Positions 53,168-62,073 of a DNA stretch of 64,000 nucleotides are shown here, in pieces. The DNA is from Megasphaera paucivorans (lineage in GTDB: Bacteria > Bacillota > Negativicutes > Veillonellales > Megasphaeraceae): positions 1 through 64,000 of the forward strand of contig NZ_FNHQ01000006.1 in NCBI RefSeq assembly GCF_900103535.1, in the 5' to 3' direction. The notes beneath the pieces are model-generated. The model did not search any database, had not been told where the DNA came from, and worked only from the letters and a program-made list of their open reading frames with translations. Both the position numbers and the translations under genes were made by a program. Numbering within the stretch: position 1 is the first letter of the stretch; every line of letters starts with the position of its first letter.

Positions 53168-53483
53168 TAGATTTATAATTTTTCATGATATAATTTACTT
53201 ATGGAAATAAGCATTAGTATTCTAATAATTTATTAAAATACTTTCTCATGTGAAAGATAAATTAAAATAAAATTAAAATGTTCTTTTTCTATTGCATTAT
53301 TTTGTGAAAAAATGTACTATATTATTGTTAGATTGTGAAAAACAGAACGATAAAAATATATTTCATTATTCCTGTAATTTTACCTTTTTTTGTATAAATA
53401 TATACAATGGTTTTAAGCAGCAGATATACTCTACTAGCTAAAATATATCTCATTATTTCACATTCAGAAAGGGTGGTTTTCAA
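53168..53483. other. AT-rich intergenic region upstream of thiolase copy 2
   Basis: 316 bases without a supported gene. It presumably contains the promoter of the second thiolase; several TATAAT-like boxes occur, and I cannot single one out. A GGGTGG ribosome site closes the region. Confidence 0.5.
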
Positions 53484-54668
53484 ATGAAAGATGCTGTTAT
53501 CGTAAGTGCTGCACGTACTGCTATTGGTAGCTTCAACGGTGCCTTCGCTGATGTTCCCGTAGTAAATCTTGGTGTTACTGCAATTAAGGGTGCTTTAGAT
53601 CGTGCTCAGAATGTACCTCTCGACCAAATTGACGAAGTATTGTTCGGTAATGTAATTCAGGCCGGTCAAGGACAAAATACAGCTCGTCAGGCTATGCTTC
53701 ATGCTGGCATACCCCAGGAAGTTCCCGCTCTCACCGTAAACAAACTGTGTGGTTCCGGACTTCGTTGTATCTCCTTAGCTGCACAGCAAATTCAGTTAGG
53801 TGATGCAAATATCATCGTAGCCGGTGGTATGGAAAACATGAGCAACGCTCCTTATGCTATTGCTAAAGGCCGCCGCGGATATCGCATGGGCAACGGCGTA
53901 TTCGAAGACTTACTGCTTCGTGATGGCTTAACTTGTACGGAAAACAATTATCACATGGGTGTAACTGCCGAAAATATCGCCAAACGTTTCGGTATTTCAC
54001 GTGAAGATCAAGATGCATTATCACTTCGTTCTCAACAGCATGCTTATGCCGCTCAACAAGATGGTACTTTTGCTCGTGAAATCGTTCCTCATATAGTTCA
54101 CAAGAGAAAGGGCGATGTCGTTGTTGATAAGGATGAATTTATCCGTCCAAACTGCACCGCTGCAGATCTTGCTAAATTACGTCCTGCTTTCATCAAAGAC
54201 GGTACGGTTACAGCTGGTAATGCTTCCGGTATCAACGATGGCGCTGCAGCTCTCGTTATTATGTCCGCTGATAAAGCAAAGGAATTAGGGCTCAAACCAT
54301 TAGCCAAAATTCTTAGCTGGGCTTCTGCCGGCGTTGAACCCGCTATCATGGGTACAGGTCCGGTTCCAGCTTCTCGCAAAGCACTCGCCAAAATTGGTAT
54401 GAGTATTGACGATATGGATGTTATTGAATTAAATGAAGCTTTTGCAGCACAAGCTGTATATTGCTGCCGCGAATTAAAAGTAGATATGGATAAAACAAAT
54501 ATCTATGGCGGCGCTATTGCGCTGGGCCATCCAATTGGATGTTCTGGTGCACGTATTATGGTTACCCTTCTTAACGGATTGCAGGCTCGTGATGGTGAAT
54601 TTGGCTTAGCTGCTCTCTGTATCGGTGGTGGTCAGGGTACTGCTTGCGTTATCCAACGTTTAAAATAA
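53484..54668 (+). CDS. Acetyl-CoA C-acetyltransferase (thiolase), copy 2
   Basis: A 394-residue thiolase with all catalytic residues: Cys89 in [11 protein letters not shown], His in [13 protein letters not shown], Cys in [10 protein letters not shown]. It parallels copy 1 along its whole length, with differences concentrated in the cap region (residues about 120-250). The codon choice here (many GGT, GCT, CGT) and the very strong terminator suggest high expression. Two separately transcribed thiolases may serve different chain lengths (C4 and C6) or different growth conditions. Confidence 0.95.
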   Translation: MKDAVIVSAARTAIGSFNGAFADVPVVNLGVTAIKGALDRAQNVPLDQIDEVLFGNVIQAGQGQNTARQAMLHAGIPQEVPALTVNKLCGSGLRCISLAAQQIQLGDANIIVAGGMENMSNAPYAIAKGRRGYRMGNGVFEDLLLRDGLTCTENNYHMGVTAENIAKRFGISREDQDALSLRSQQHAYAAQQDGTFAREIVPHIVHKRKGDVVVDKDEFIRPNCTAADLAKLRPAFIKDGTVTAGNASGINDGAAALVIMSADKAKELGLKPLAKILSWASAGVEPAIMGTGPVPASRKALAKIGMSIDDMDVIELNEAFAAQAVYCCRELKVDMDKTNIYGGAIALGHPIGCSGARIMVTLLNGLQARDGEFGLAALCIGGGQGTACVIQRLK

Positions 54669-54674
54669 TTTAAT

Positions 54675-54736
54675 TTTCAGATAAATATAAAAAGCATGAA
54701 TTCTTCGGAATTCATGCTTTTTATATTTATCTGAAA
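54675..54736 (+). terminator. Exceptionally long perfect terminator of thiolase copy 2
   Basis: 29-base perfect arms closed by a C(TTCG)G tetraloop. The upper stem contains GCATGAATTC; the lower half is AT-rich, and the T-run is itself part of the stem. It begins six bases after the stop codon. Confidence 0.9.
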
Positions 54737-54985
54737 TACTACATCACTTGTTTTAAGAAATTTTATAATAAATATACGATTCCAACTTTTATGATACCGC
54801 CGCTTTGTAACATTTTCATTTTTTAGACAACGGCTATATAAATTATATATAGCCATAAATTCATTTTTTTTACTTTTTATAAATTTAACTATTTAATTTT
54901 ATATATAAAAATGATAAAATAAATTGATTTTAAAATTTCAAAGTATATAATTATTTTATTTATCTTAAAGAAAGAAGGACTGATA

Positions 54986-56320
54986 ATGAAAACTGCATGT
55001 CGTAAAATGTCTGTTGTCCAGCTCACCTTCGTGACAGCTGCCAATATGCTTGGTGCCGGCATCATTATGCTGCCAACCAAACTCGCCCAAGTAGGAACTA
55101 TTTCTATTATATCATGGGTTATTACTTCTTTAGGCTCCTTAGCCTTGGCTATGACTTTCGCCAGATGTGGAATGTTTTCTACAAAACCCGGTGGAATGGG
55201 CGGTTATTCTGAATATGCGTTTGGACGAATAGGACATTTTATGGCAAATTATTCCTATGCTGTTTCTATCGTTATTGCGAATGTAGCTATTGCCATATCT
55301 GCCGTAGGATATGGTGCCGAGTTTTTCGGTATTATACTAACTCCTCTGCAAACGTGCATATATACAATATCTTTACTTTGGCTCGGTGCTATTTTAAACT
55401 TCAGTGGCACACGCCAATCAGGCACACGCAGTACTATAACCATTTGGGGTGCTATACTTCCCGTTTTAGGGATCAGCATTATTGGCTGGTATTGGTTTGA
55501 TCCTTCTTTATGGATATCTGCCTGGAATCCCAATGACGTACCTTTAGGCGATGCTATCGGTAACTCTATTGCGCTGACATTATGGTCTTTCCTTGGATTA
55601 GAATCGGCCGCTGTTAATATGGATGCTGTAGAAAACCCGCAAAAAAACGTTCCTATCGCAACGTTTGTCAGTACTGTCGCCGTAGCAATTATTTACGTTG
55701 CTTCTACTAATGCCATATTTGGAATCGTTCCCAATGATATTATTTTAGCTTCTAACGCACCTTTTGGTATCGCATTTTCCTATATGCTGGGTTCTACAGC
55801 CGGAAAAATCGTCATGGGCCTTATGGTCATTTCCTGCGCAGGCTCATTGCTTTCCTGGCAATTTACATTAGCCAGAGTATTTAAGACTAGTGCAGAACGC
55901 GGATTATTTCCAAAGATATTTGCTAAAGTAACAAATGCCGATGCCCCGATTCAAGGAATGATTATCATACTGTTTATGCAGATGTGCTTATCTCTTATGA
56001 CTATTAGTCCTACCTTAGCAGCTCAATTTGAACTTTTAGCAAATTTAGCTGTTGTGACAAATATCATTCCTTATATTCTTTGTGCCGCAGCACTTAAGTC
56101 CATATTAACAAAAAACCACATAAACAATAAAATCTGCAATAGAAATCTTGCCTACTTTTTGGCAAGTATATCCATCATATATTGCGTATACGCACTGACC
56201 ACAACAGAGGAAGCGGCCTTTATCGGCGGCGTCATTGCCGCCGGAATAGGGCTTGTCGGTTATGCCGTTAAATTTAATCTGCACAAGCAGCCATTTCCTA
56301 TAGAAGATCATATAAAATAA
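54986..56320 (+). CDS. APC-family amino acid antiporter (PotE/CadB-like)
   Basis: A 444-residue, twelve-helix transporter resembling PotE (putrescine/ornithine) and CadB (cadaverine/lysine). TM1 carries TAANMLGAGIIMLPTKLAQVG, TM2-3 GGMGGYSEYAFGRIGHF, and TM6 LTLWSFLGLESAAVNMDAVENP. Such antiporters usually neighbour a decarboxylase; none is present here, so the pair of substrates is unknown. GAAGGA precedes the ATG. 250 AT-rich bases lie upstream. Confidence 0.88.
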   Translation: MKTACRKMSVVQLTFVTAANMLGAGIIMLPTKLAQVGTISIISWVITSLGSLALAMTFARCGMFSTKPGGMGGYSEYAFGRIGHFMANYSYAVSIVIANVAIAISAVGYGAEFFGIILTPLQTCIYTISLLWLGAILNFSGTRQSGTRSTITIWGAILPVLGISIIGWYWFDPSLWISAWNPNDVPLGDAIGNSIALTLWSFLGLESAAVNMDAVENPQKNVPIATFVSTVAVAIIYVASTNAIFGIVPNDIILASNAPFGIAFSYMLGSTAGKIVMGLMVISCAGSLLSWQFTLARVFKTSAERGLFPKIFAKVTNADAPIQGMIIILFMQMCLSLMTISPTLAAQFELLANLAVVTNIIPYILCAAALKSILTKNHINNKICNRNLAYFLASISIIYCVYALTTTEEAAFIGGVIAAGIGLVGYAVKFNLHKQPFPIEDHIK

Positions 56321-56358
56321 AAACATGGAGTGTATACATATACCTCAATGAATCCATA

Positions 56359-56395
56359 AAAAAAGAGCTGCGAATTATATTCTCAGCTCTTTTTT
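56359..56395. terminator. Bidirectional terminator
   Basis: AAAAAAGAGCTG and its complement with a 13-base loop and T-runs both ways; it ends the APC antiporter gene and the convergent membrane gene. Confidence 0.9.
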
Positions 56396-56417
56396 ATCTA
56401 ATAAATAAGGCGGGTAA

Positions 56418-57287
56418 CTATCCCTCCATACTGTCTCTAAATGCCAGTATTACTATATTGCTTACGGCAACAGCGATGGTAATTACAATTGCTTCATACA
56501 CAAAGGGAGAAAAAAATACCAGAAAATTATTTTGCAATACGGGCATCAGCGTAAATACAATGGTTCCCATGATAGCAGTCTTTGTATTAAAGACCATAAC
56601 ATTGATAAATATCCAGACAACTCCCATCACGAAAATTCGAACAAAGGAAAGGATATGCATTCGCAGTGTCATAGACGAATTCTTTTTTGGATAAAAATAA
56701 AATGCAAAAGTTGCCAGAACAAAAACAGCAAAAAGGTATACCATACTGCTCATAATAATCGCTACGCCCATCAGAATTTGTCCAGATAAATCGGTAGTAG
56801 AGACAGCTGGAAATAAAAACATCCCCAGTAGCGAACAAGGCAGCGGCAAACTATATAAAACAGGATCCAGAAATTCAGAATACCAAAAACTTCGTCTTCG
56901 TTCATGCCAATATGAAAACAAATTGGCAAAACCATATTGCAAAAAAACCAAAAAAATCATCCAAATCGTATACAATACCAGTCTTCCCGCATATATCTTC
57001 CAGATAGGAAAGGCCATAACTCCATTCAAAATCCCTAATCCGATAAACATTCCCACAAAACCGCCATATAAAATAAAGGGAATACGCACATATGGCGATT
57101 CCCCCTTTTTTTTCACTTGGCGATAACGAAATACAGCGGGTACAAAAATAGATAGCAATAAAAATAATAATAAAGAAATAGTAACAAGTCCCATGCGGTC
57201 TGTAGAAAATGCACCAAAAGGAATAGGTATTATCCACAAAAGCAGCCAAATGACATGCTCTATCCTGCCTGCCAGCTTATTTCTCAT
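56418..57287 (-). CDS. Membrane protein of unknown function, module gene 2
   Basis: A 289-residue protein with about eight hydrophobic helices. The N-terminus reads LLLWIIPIPFGAFSTDRMG, a motif (IIPIPxGA) shared with the upstream gene. A basic, aromatic loop YWHERRRSFWYSEFLDP occurs mid-protein. No known family is recognised. It overlaps the upstream gene by 11 bases, so the two are co-translated. Ends at a bidirectional terminator. Confidence 0.65.
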   Translation of the reverse strand: MRNKLAGRIEHVIWLLLWIIPIPFGAFSTDRMGLVTISLLLFLLLSIFVPAVFRYRQVKKKGESPYVRIPFILYGGFVGMFIGLGILNGVMAFPIWKIYAGRLVLYTIWMIFLVFLQYGFANLFSYWHERRRSFWYSEFLDPVLYSLPLPCSLLGMFLFPAVSTTDLSGQILMGVAIIMSSMVYLFAVFVLATFAFYFYPKKNSSMTLRMHILSFVRIFVMGVVWIFINVMVFNTKTAIMGTIVFTLMPVLQNNFLVFFSPFVYEAIVITIAVAVSNIVILAFRDSMEG

Positions 57288-57717
57288 GAACGCCTCCTGT
57301 TACAGCCGTATCCATATATCGCAATTGCGTAAGGATAAACGCTCCCAACATAGTCATACTAACTTCCACATACATAAAAATAATAAAAACAATATCACGT
57401 GCTAATGTCGGCCATTCCCAAAAAGAAGAATTTTTCCATATGTCTTCTATTTCTAAACTAAATACTAATAATGTTACAGCAGCTACAATCCACATAATAA
57501 CATAAGAACGCCGGCAGATAAAACGCTGCTGTCTTCCAAAACGCGCTTCATCAAACCCCAGATACAGCAAAGGAATGCAAAAATACAGTACATTATAGGA
57601 AATAAGTGCTACTACCGCACTGGATCCATTATGTATCGTATATGCGCCAATTGGTATCGGTATAATAAAAAAACACATAAAAACACATTGACGCAAGATA
57701 TCACGCCACCAACTCAT
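57277..57717 (-). CDS. Membrane protein of unknown function, module gene 1
   Basis: A 146-residue protein with four helices. FFIIPIPIGAYTIHNGSS near the N-terminus matches the start of the downstream gene, so the two may be paralogues, one shortened. The soluble loop FDEARFGRQQRFICRRS is basic. No family recognised. A weak GGTAGAAC ribosome site precedes the ATG. Confidence 0.65.
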   Translation of the reverse strand: MSWWRDILRQCVFMCFFIIPIPIGAYTIHNGSSAVVALISYNVLYFCIPLLYLGFDEARFGRQQRFICRRSYVIMWIVAAVTLLVFSLEIEDIWKNSSFWEWPTLARDIVFIIFMYVEVSMTMLGAFILTQLRYMDTAVTGGVHEK

Positions 57718-57843
57718 TGTTCTACCTCCAACTGCTTTATTTCATACCTATTAGTATACCAGATTTTTAGTAAAAAAGCACAGGATATTTGCACACTTCC
57801 TATGATTCCTGTTATAATAAATAAATAGATTAAAGGAAGGTAC

Positions 57844-59115
57844 ATGATACTTATGGCAAAAACATTTCAGGCTCTCGGGATTACTCCCGCTCTTATAGAC
57901 ATATTAAAAAAACAAGGCATACATTCGCCTACAATGATTCAGGAACAATCCATTCCTTCTATCTTTAAAGGGCGGAATATATTAGCACAGGCACAAACAG
58001 GTACCGGAAAAACGTATGCATTTTTACTGCCGGCATTACAACAAATTCAAGTCAATATTCATATGGAGCAGGTTTTAATTATTTCCCCCACCCGCGAACT
58101 AGCGAAGCAAACCGCTGATGTTGCACAAATATTTGCAGCATCACTAGGAATTGATGTACTTAGTTTAATCGGCGGAAAAACAATTGAAAACCAATTACAG
58201 AAGCTTCATCGCCACCCTCAAATCATTATCGGCACTCCCGGACGGCTGCTTGATCATTGTGGGCGTAATTCCCTTGATTTAAGCGGTGTCGGTCGAGTCA
58301 TAGTTGATGAAGCAGATCAAATGCTGGCTGCCGGTTTTCTCGAAGACATAGATACACTTATCAGCATGACACCTAAACGCCGTCAACTTCTTTTTTTCTC
58401 TGCGACGATTCCTGATAAAATCAGGGCACTGGCAAAAAAACACATGTCAAATCCGTTAGTTCTCAACATTTTAGAAGGTTCAACCATTGCCTTAGAAAAC
58501 ATTGAACAACGTATTTATATGATTTCCGAAGAACATAAATTAGACCGCCTCTGTCAAATGATAACAGAAATGAATCCGTACTTAGCTGTTATTTTCTGCA
58601 ACACAAAGGAACGTGCTTCCATACTATCCAGCCAATTACTTGCTAGAAATTTTAATCTGGGTGAACTTCACGGAGATATGTCTCAAGGCAGACGGACTCA
58701 AGTATTGCGGGACTTTGCACGAGCACGCACACAAATACTGGTAGCCACGGATATTGCAGCCCGAGGCATTGACATTGAAGGAATTACACATGTATTTAAC
58801 TATGATGTTCCTCACGATGTAGATTACTATATCCATCGTATCGGCCGAACTGGTCGTGCCGGAAATCAAGGTCTGGCCATCACTTTTGCCACTGCAGCAG
58901 ACGAAAATTGGGTACGTCGCATAGAACACAATATAAAAGCAACTATTACAAAATATACGGCTTCGGGACAAATCAAAATAAAATCAAGCAATCAAGCACC
59001 TAAAAAGAAACAAGTTATTAGTGATAAATTACCCTCCAGTTCATATCAGGCAACAAAGAAAAAAACACACAAAACATTACATCGCGGCAGCGATAATCGC
59101 CGCCGCCGCAAATGA
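57844..59115 (+). CDS. DEAD-box ATP-dependent RNA helicase
   Basis: A 423-residue helicase with the full set: F and Q motif (FQALGI, MIQEQSIP), I AQTGTGKT, Ia PTRELAK, Ib TPGR, II VDEADQML, III SAT, IV VIFCNTK, V ATDIAARGID and VI HRIGRTGR. A basic, low-complexity tail of about 60 residues probably binds RNA; there is no DbpA-type RNA-binding domain. AAAGGAAGG precedes the ATG. Likely role in ribosome assembly or RNA decay. Confidence 0.92.
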   Translation: MILMAKTFQALGITPALIDILKKQGIHSPTMIQEQSIPSIFKGRNILAQAQTGTGKTYAFLLPALQQIQVNIHMEQVLIISPTRELAKQTADVAQIFAASLGIDVLSLIGGKTIENQLQKLHRHPQIIIGTPGRLLDHCGRNSLDLSGVGRVIVDEADQMLAAGFLEDIDTLISMTPKRRQLLFFSATIPDKIRALAKKHMSNPLVLNILEGSTIALENIEQRIYMISEEHKLDRLCQMITEMNPYLAVIFCNTKERASILSSQLLARNFNLGELHGDMSQGRRTQVLRDFARARTQILVATDIAARGIDIEGITHVFNYDVPHDVDYYIHRIGRTGRAGNQGLAITFATAADENWVRRIEHNIKATITKYTASGQIKIKSSNQAPKKKQVISDKLPSSSYQATKKKTHKTLHRGSDNRRRRK

Positions 59116-59130
59116 AACAAAATAATATAA

Positions 59131-59183
59131 AAAAACACGCGTATATATTGTCATGTAACAGGGGACAATGTATACGCGTGTTT
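59131..59183. terminator. Bidirectional terminator
   Basis: AAACACGCGTATA with its complement in a long stem (arms about 20 bases, one bulge) around a short loop. T-run strongest on the minus strand, ending dapA; also ends the helicase gene. Confidence 0.88.
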
Positions 59184-59197
59184 ATATTGCTGTTCTT

Positions 59198-60082
59198 TTA
59201 CATAATTCCTGCATCTTTCATCATCTTAATAAGGAATGTCTTTGTATCTTCATCGGCATCCACCATAGGCAGCCGGAATGTACCACCATGTAATCCCAAT
59301 AAATTGACACATGCCTTAATAGGAGTAGGGCTTACCGTACAGAAGATTCCCGTCATAACGGGTAAATACTTTTGGTGCAATTCCATTGCTTTCTTTGTAT
59401 CTCCATCTTTATAAGCCTGTATCATAGCATTCATCTGTGGCCCTATAATATGGGATGCTACACTGATAATTCCACATCCGCCCACAGAAAGAATCGGCAG
59501 CGTCAATGAATCATCCCCACTATAAATGTAAAATCCTTCTGGAGCATCGCTGGCAATTTTTGTAGCTGCTATCAAATCACCGCTTGCTTCTTTGATGCCA
59601 ATAATATTAGGAAAATCCTTCGCAAGACGAACCACCGTTTCCGGTAAAATTTTCCCACCTGTACGACCAGGTACATTATAAATAATAATAGGAAGGTCAG
59701 TTGATTCGGCTATTGCTTTAAAATGAGCATAACAACCAGCCTGATTTGGTTTATTGTAATATGGCACAATGCATAACAGACAATCAATCCCTGTTTGTTC
59801 GGCTTCCTTTGTAAATGCTATTGTCGCAGCTGTATCATTAGATCCGGTATTTCCCATTACCAAAACCTTATCGCCTACAGCCTTGACAATGTCTTTAAAT
59901 AATTTTATTTTTTCCGGAACTGACATCGTTGCACCTTCTCCAGTCGTCCCTGCAACAAGAATCCCATCAGAACCATTATTTACATAATATTTTGCTAATT
60001 CCACGGCAGCTTCATAATTAACAGACCCATCATCATTAAATGGTGTAATCATAGCTGTAATAACATTACCAAATTTCAACAT
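59198..60082 (-). CDS. dapA: 4-hydroxy-tetrahydrodipicolinate synthase
   Basis: A 294-residue TIM-barrel lyase condensing pyruvate with aspartate semialdehyde, the committed step to lysine and diaminopimelate. Schiff-base Lys164 in GIKEASGD, Tyr135 in IIYNVPGRTG, and Thr46/Thr47 in AGTTGE. GAGGAG precedes the ATG. Last gene of dapB-asd-dapA, 26 bases after asd. Confidence 0.97.
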   Translation of the reverse strand: MLKFGNVITAMITPFNDDGSVNYEAAVELAKYYVNNGSDGILVAGTTGEGATMSVPEKIKLFKDIVKAVGDKVLVMGNTGSNDTAATIAFTKEAEQTGIDCLLCIVPYYNKPNQAGCYAHFKAIAESTDLPIIIYNVPGRTGGKILPETVVRLAKDFPNIIGIKEASGDLIAATKIASDAPEGFYIYSGDDSLTLPILSVGGCGIISVASHIIGPQMNAMIQAYKDGDTKKAMELHQKYLPVMTGIFCTVSPTPIKACVNLLGLHGGTFRLPMVDADEDTKTFLIKMMKDAGIM

Positions 60083-60108
60083 AAAGACTCACTCCTCTTC
60101 CCAAATTT

Positions 60109-61143
60109 TTATTTAAACATCTCATGATCTAGCATGTATTCTGCAATTTGCAGTGCATTCAGTGCTGCGCCCTTGCGGATCTGATCACCCGTAACCCAAA
60201 GATTGACAGCTTTCGCATTATATAAGTCTTTGCGAATACGTCCAATATAGACATCGTTTTTATCGGATGTGTACAACGGCATGGGGTATTCCATTTCTTG
60301 CAAATTATCTTGAATCTGGGCTCCCGGAAACGCATCAATTGCCTTGCGGATGGCTTCTATAGATAGTTCATCTTCTGTTTCTACAAGAACCGATTCAGAA
60401 TGACTGCGATATACAGGAACTCTTGCCGTCGTCGGAGAAATTTCAATGGCGTCATCATGGAAAATTTTATGCGTTTCATTGACCATTTTCATTTCTTCCT
60501 TAGAATACCCATTTTCCTGAAACGTATCAATGTGCGGAATAATATTAAAAGCAATCGGATAATGTTTCGGCAAACTCTTGCTTGGCAATATATGCGGAAT
60601 CATTTCTTCCCCGTTTAAATAGGCTTTAACTTCATCTGTTAATTCATCGATACCTTCTTTTCCTGCACCGGATACTGCCTGATAGGTACTGACAACGATT
60701 TTTTTAATTTTAGACAAATTCTGAATGGGTTTTAATGCCATCAGCATAATAATAGTCGAACAATTCGGATTGGCAATAATCCCTTTATGCCAGGAAATAT
60801 CCTCTGGATTGACCTCCGGAACAACAAGCGGTACTTCAGGATCCATCCGGAACGTACTGGAGTTATCAATGACAACACAGCCTCGTCTTGCCGCTTCAGG
60901 TCCTAATTCTTTGCTAATAGAACCTCCGGCAAATAGTCCTATATCTACTCCATTGAAAGATTCCGGTTTAGCTTCTTCTATTGTATATTCTCTGCCGTTG
61001 ACAGTTGCCTTTTTACCCGCTGAGCGACTGGATGCTAATAATTTCAATTCACTGTACGGAAAATTTCTTTCTTCAATCAAACGGATAAATTCCTGTCCTA
61101 CGGCACCTGTGGCACCCAAAATCGCAACGACCGGTTTCTTCAA
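60109..61143 (-). CDS. asd: Aspartate-semialdehyde dehydrogenase
   Basis: A 344-residue NADP-dependent enzyme reducing aspartyl phosphate to aspartate semialdehyde. Nucleotide motif GATGAVGQEFI at residues 10-20; catalytic Cys128 in ANPNCSTI; substrate motif ARVPVYRSHSE near 245. GGAGGGG precedes the ATG. Middle gene of the operon. Confidence 0.97.
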   Translation of the reverse strand: MKKPVVAILGATGAVGQEFIRLIEERNFPYSELKLLASSRSAGKKATVNGREYTIEEAKPESFNGVDIGLFAGGSISKELGPEAARRGCVVIDNSSTFRMDPEVPLVVPEVNPEDISWHKGIIANPNCSTIIMLMALKPIQNLSKIKKIVVSTYQAVSGAGKEGIDELTDEVKAYLNGEEMIPHILPSKSLPKHYPIAFNIIPHIDTFQENGYSKEEMKMVNETHKIFHDDAIEISPTTARVPVYRSHSESVLVETEDELSIEAIRKAIDAFPGAQIQDNLQEMEYPMPLYTSDKNDVYIGRIRKDLYNAKAVNLWVTGDQIRKGAALNALQIAEYMLDHEMFK

Positions 61144-61173
61144 AATAAACCCCTCCTAAATTTCTGCTTTATT

Positions 61174-61971
61174 TTATAAAAAATTTTCCAACCCAAAAGT
61201 TAACCCCGGATGAGAACCCACCTTTTTAACAGCCAAAATAACACCTGGCATAAAAGATTTACGATCCAAAGAATCATGACGGATAGTAAGTAGTTCACCA
61301 TACCCTCCAAACAGGACTTGCTGATGCGCTACATAACCTTGAAGACGTACACTATGCACAGGTATGTCATCAACTTTGGCTCCGCGGGCTCCTTCAAGGC
61401 TTTCATGTGTTTTATCAGGAGCGGCTTCTGCATGTGCCGCCTTACGGGCATCATTAATTTTTTCAGCTGTAAGGATAGCGGTTCCTGATGGTGCATCAAG
61501 TTTATTATTATGGTGCAATTCAATAATCTCAGCATCAGGCATATAGGGTGCAATGATTTCTGAAACCTTCATCATGAGGACCGCACCAATGGAAAAATTG
61601 GGAGCAATGAAAATATTGGTTTTATGCTCGTCTGCTATTTTTCCAAGTTCAGTTCTCTGAGAAGCTGTAAGTCCTGTTGTCCCTACCACCATATGAATGC
61701 CGTGTTCCATAACGATTTTGGCATTATCGAAAATAACTTTTGGAATCGTAAAGTCAACAACTACATCCGGTTTAATATCTTCCAGAGACTTAGCCAATCC
61801 TTCACGGACAGGTATACCTAATGTACCTATACCAGCTAATTCTCCGCAGTCTTCTCCTATAGACGTAACACTTACACCACCAACAAATTCTAGCTCTTTA
61901 TCTTCATATACAGCTTTGACGACTTGGCTTCCCATTCTGCCGTCAGCACCATTTACAAGTACTCGCAACAT
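61174..61971 (-). CDS. dapB: 4-hydroxy-tetrahydrodipicolinate reductase
   Basis: A 265-residue reductase: NAD(P) motif VNGADGRMGSQVV at the N-terminus, catalytic ELHHNNKLDAPSGTA near residue 150. First gene of the operon. GGGGAGG precedes the ATG. No lysine riboswitch fits in the 100 bases to recN. Confidence 0.97.
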   Translation of the reverse strand: MLRVLVNGADGRMGSQVVKAVYEDKELEFVGGVSVTSIGEDCGELAGIGTLGIPVREGLAKSLEDIKPDVVVDFTIPKVIFDNAKIVMEHGIHMVVGTTGLTASQRTELGKIADEHKTNIFIAPNFSIGAVLMMKVSEIIAPYMPDAEIIELHHNNKLDAPSGTAILTAEKINDARKAAHAEAAPDKTHESLEGARGAKVDDIPVHSVRLQGYVAHQQVLFGGYGELLTIRHDSLDRKSFMPGVILAVKKVGSHPGLTFGLENFL

Positions 61972-62016
61972 AGGTATTCCTCCCCTATACTAATAATTAA
62001 TGATTGAATTGTTTAT

Positions 62017-62045
62017 AATATATACCTATTAAAACTTTACGTCAA
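62017..62045 (-). promoter_or_regulatory. Promoter of dapB-asd-dapA
   Basis: TTGACG, a 17-base spacer and TATATT on the minus strand, about 45 bases before the dapB start. Confidence 0.75.
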
Positions 62046-62073
62046 TAAAATTTCGTGTATACATATCAGTCCG

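Noticed and set aside
61972-62073. Lysine riboswitch before dapB
   Set aside because: Only about 100 bases separate recN and dapB, with a normal promoter close to the start; an L box needs about 180 bases.
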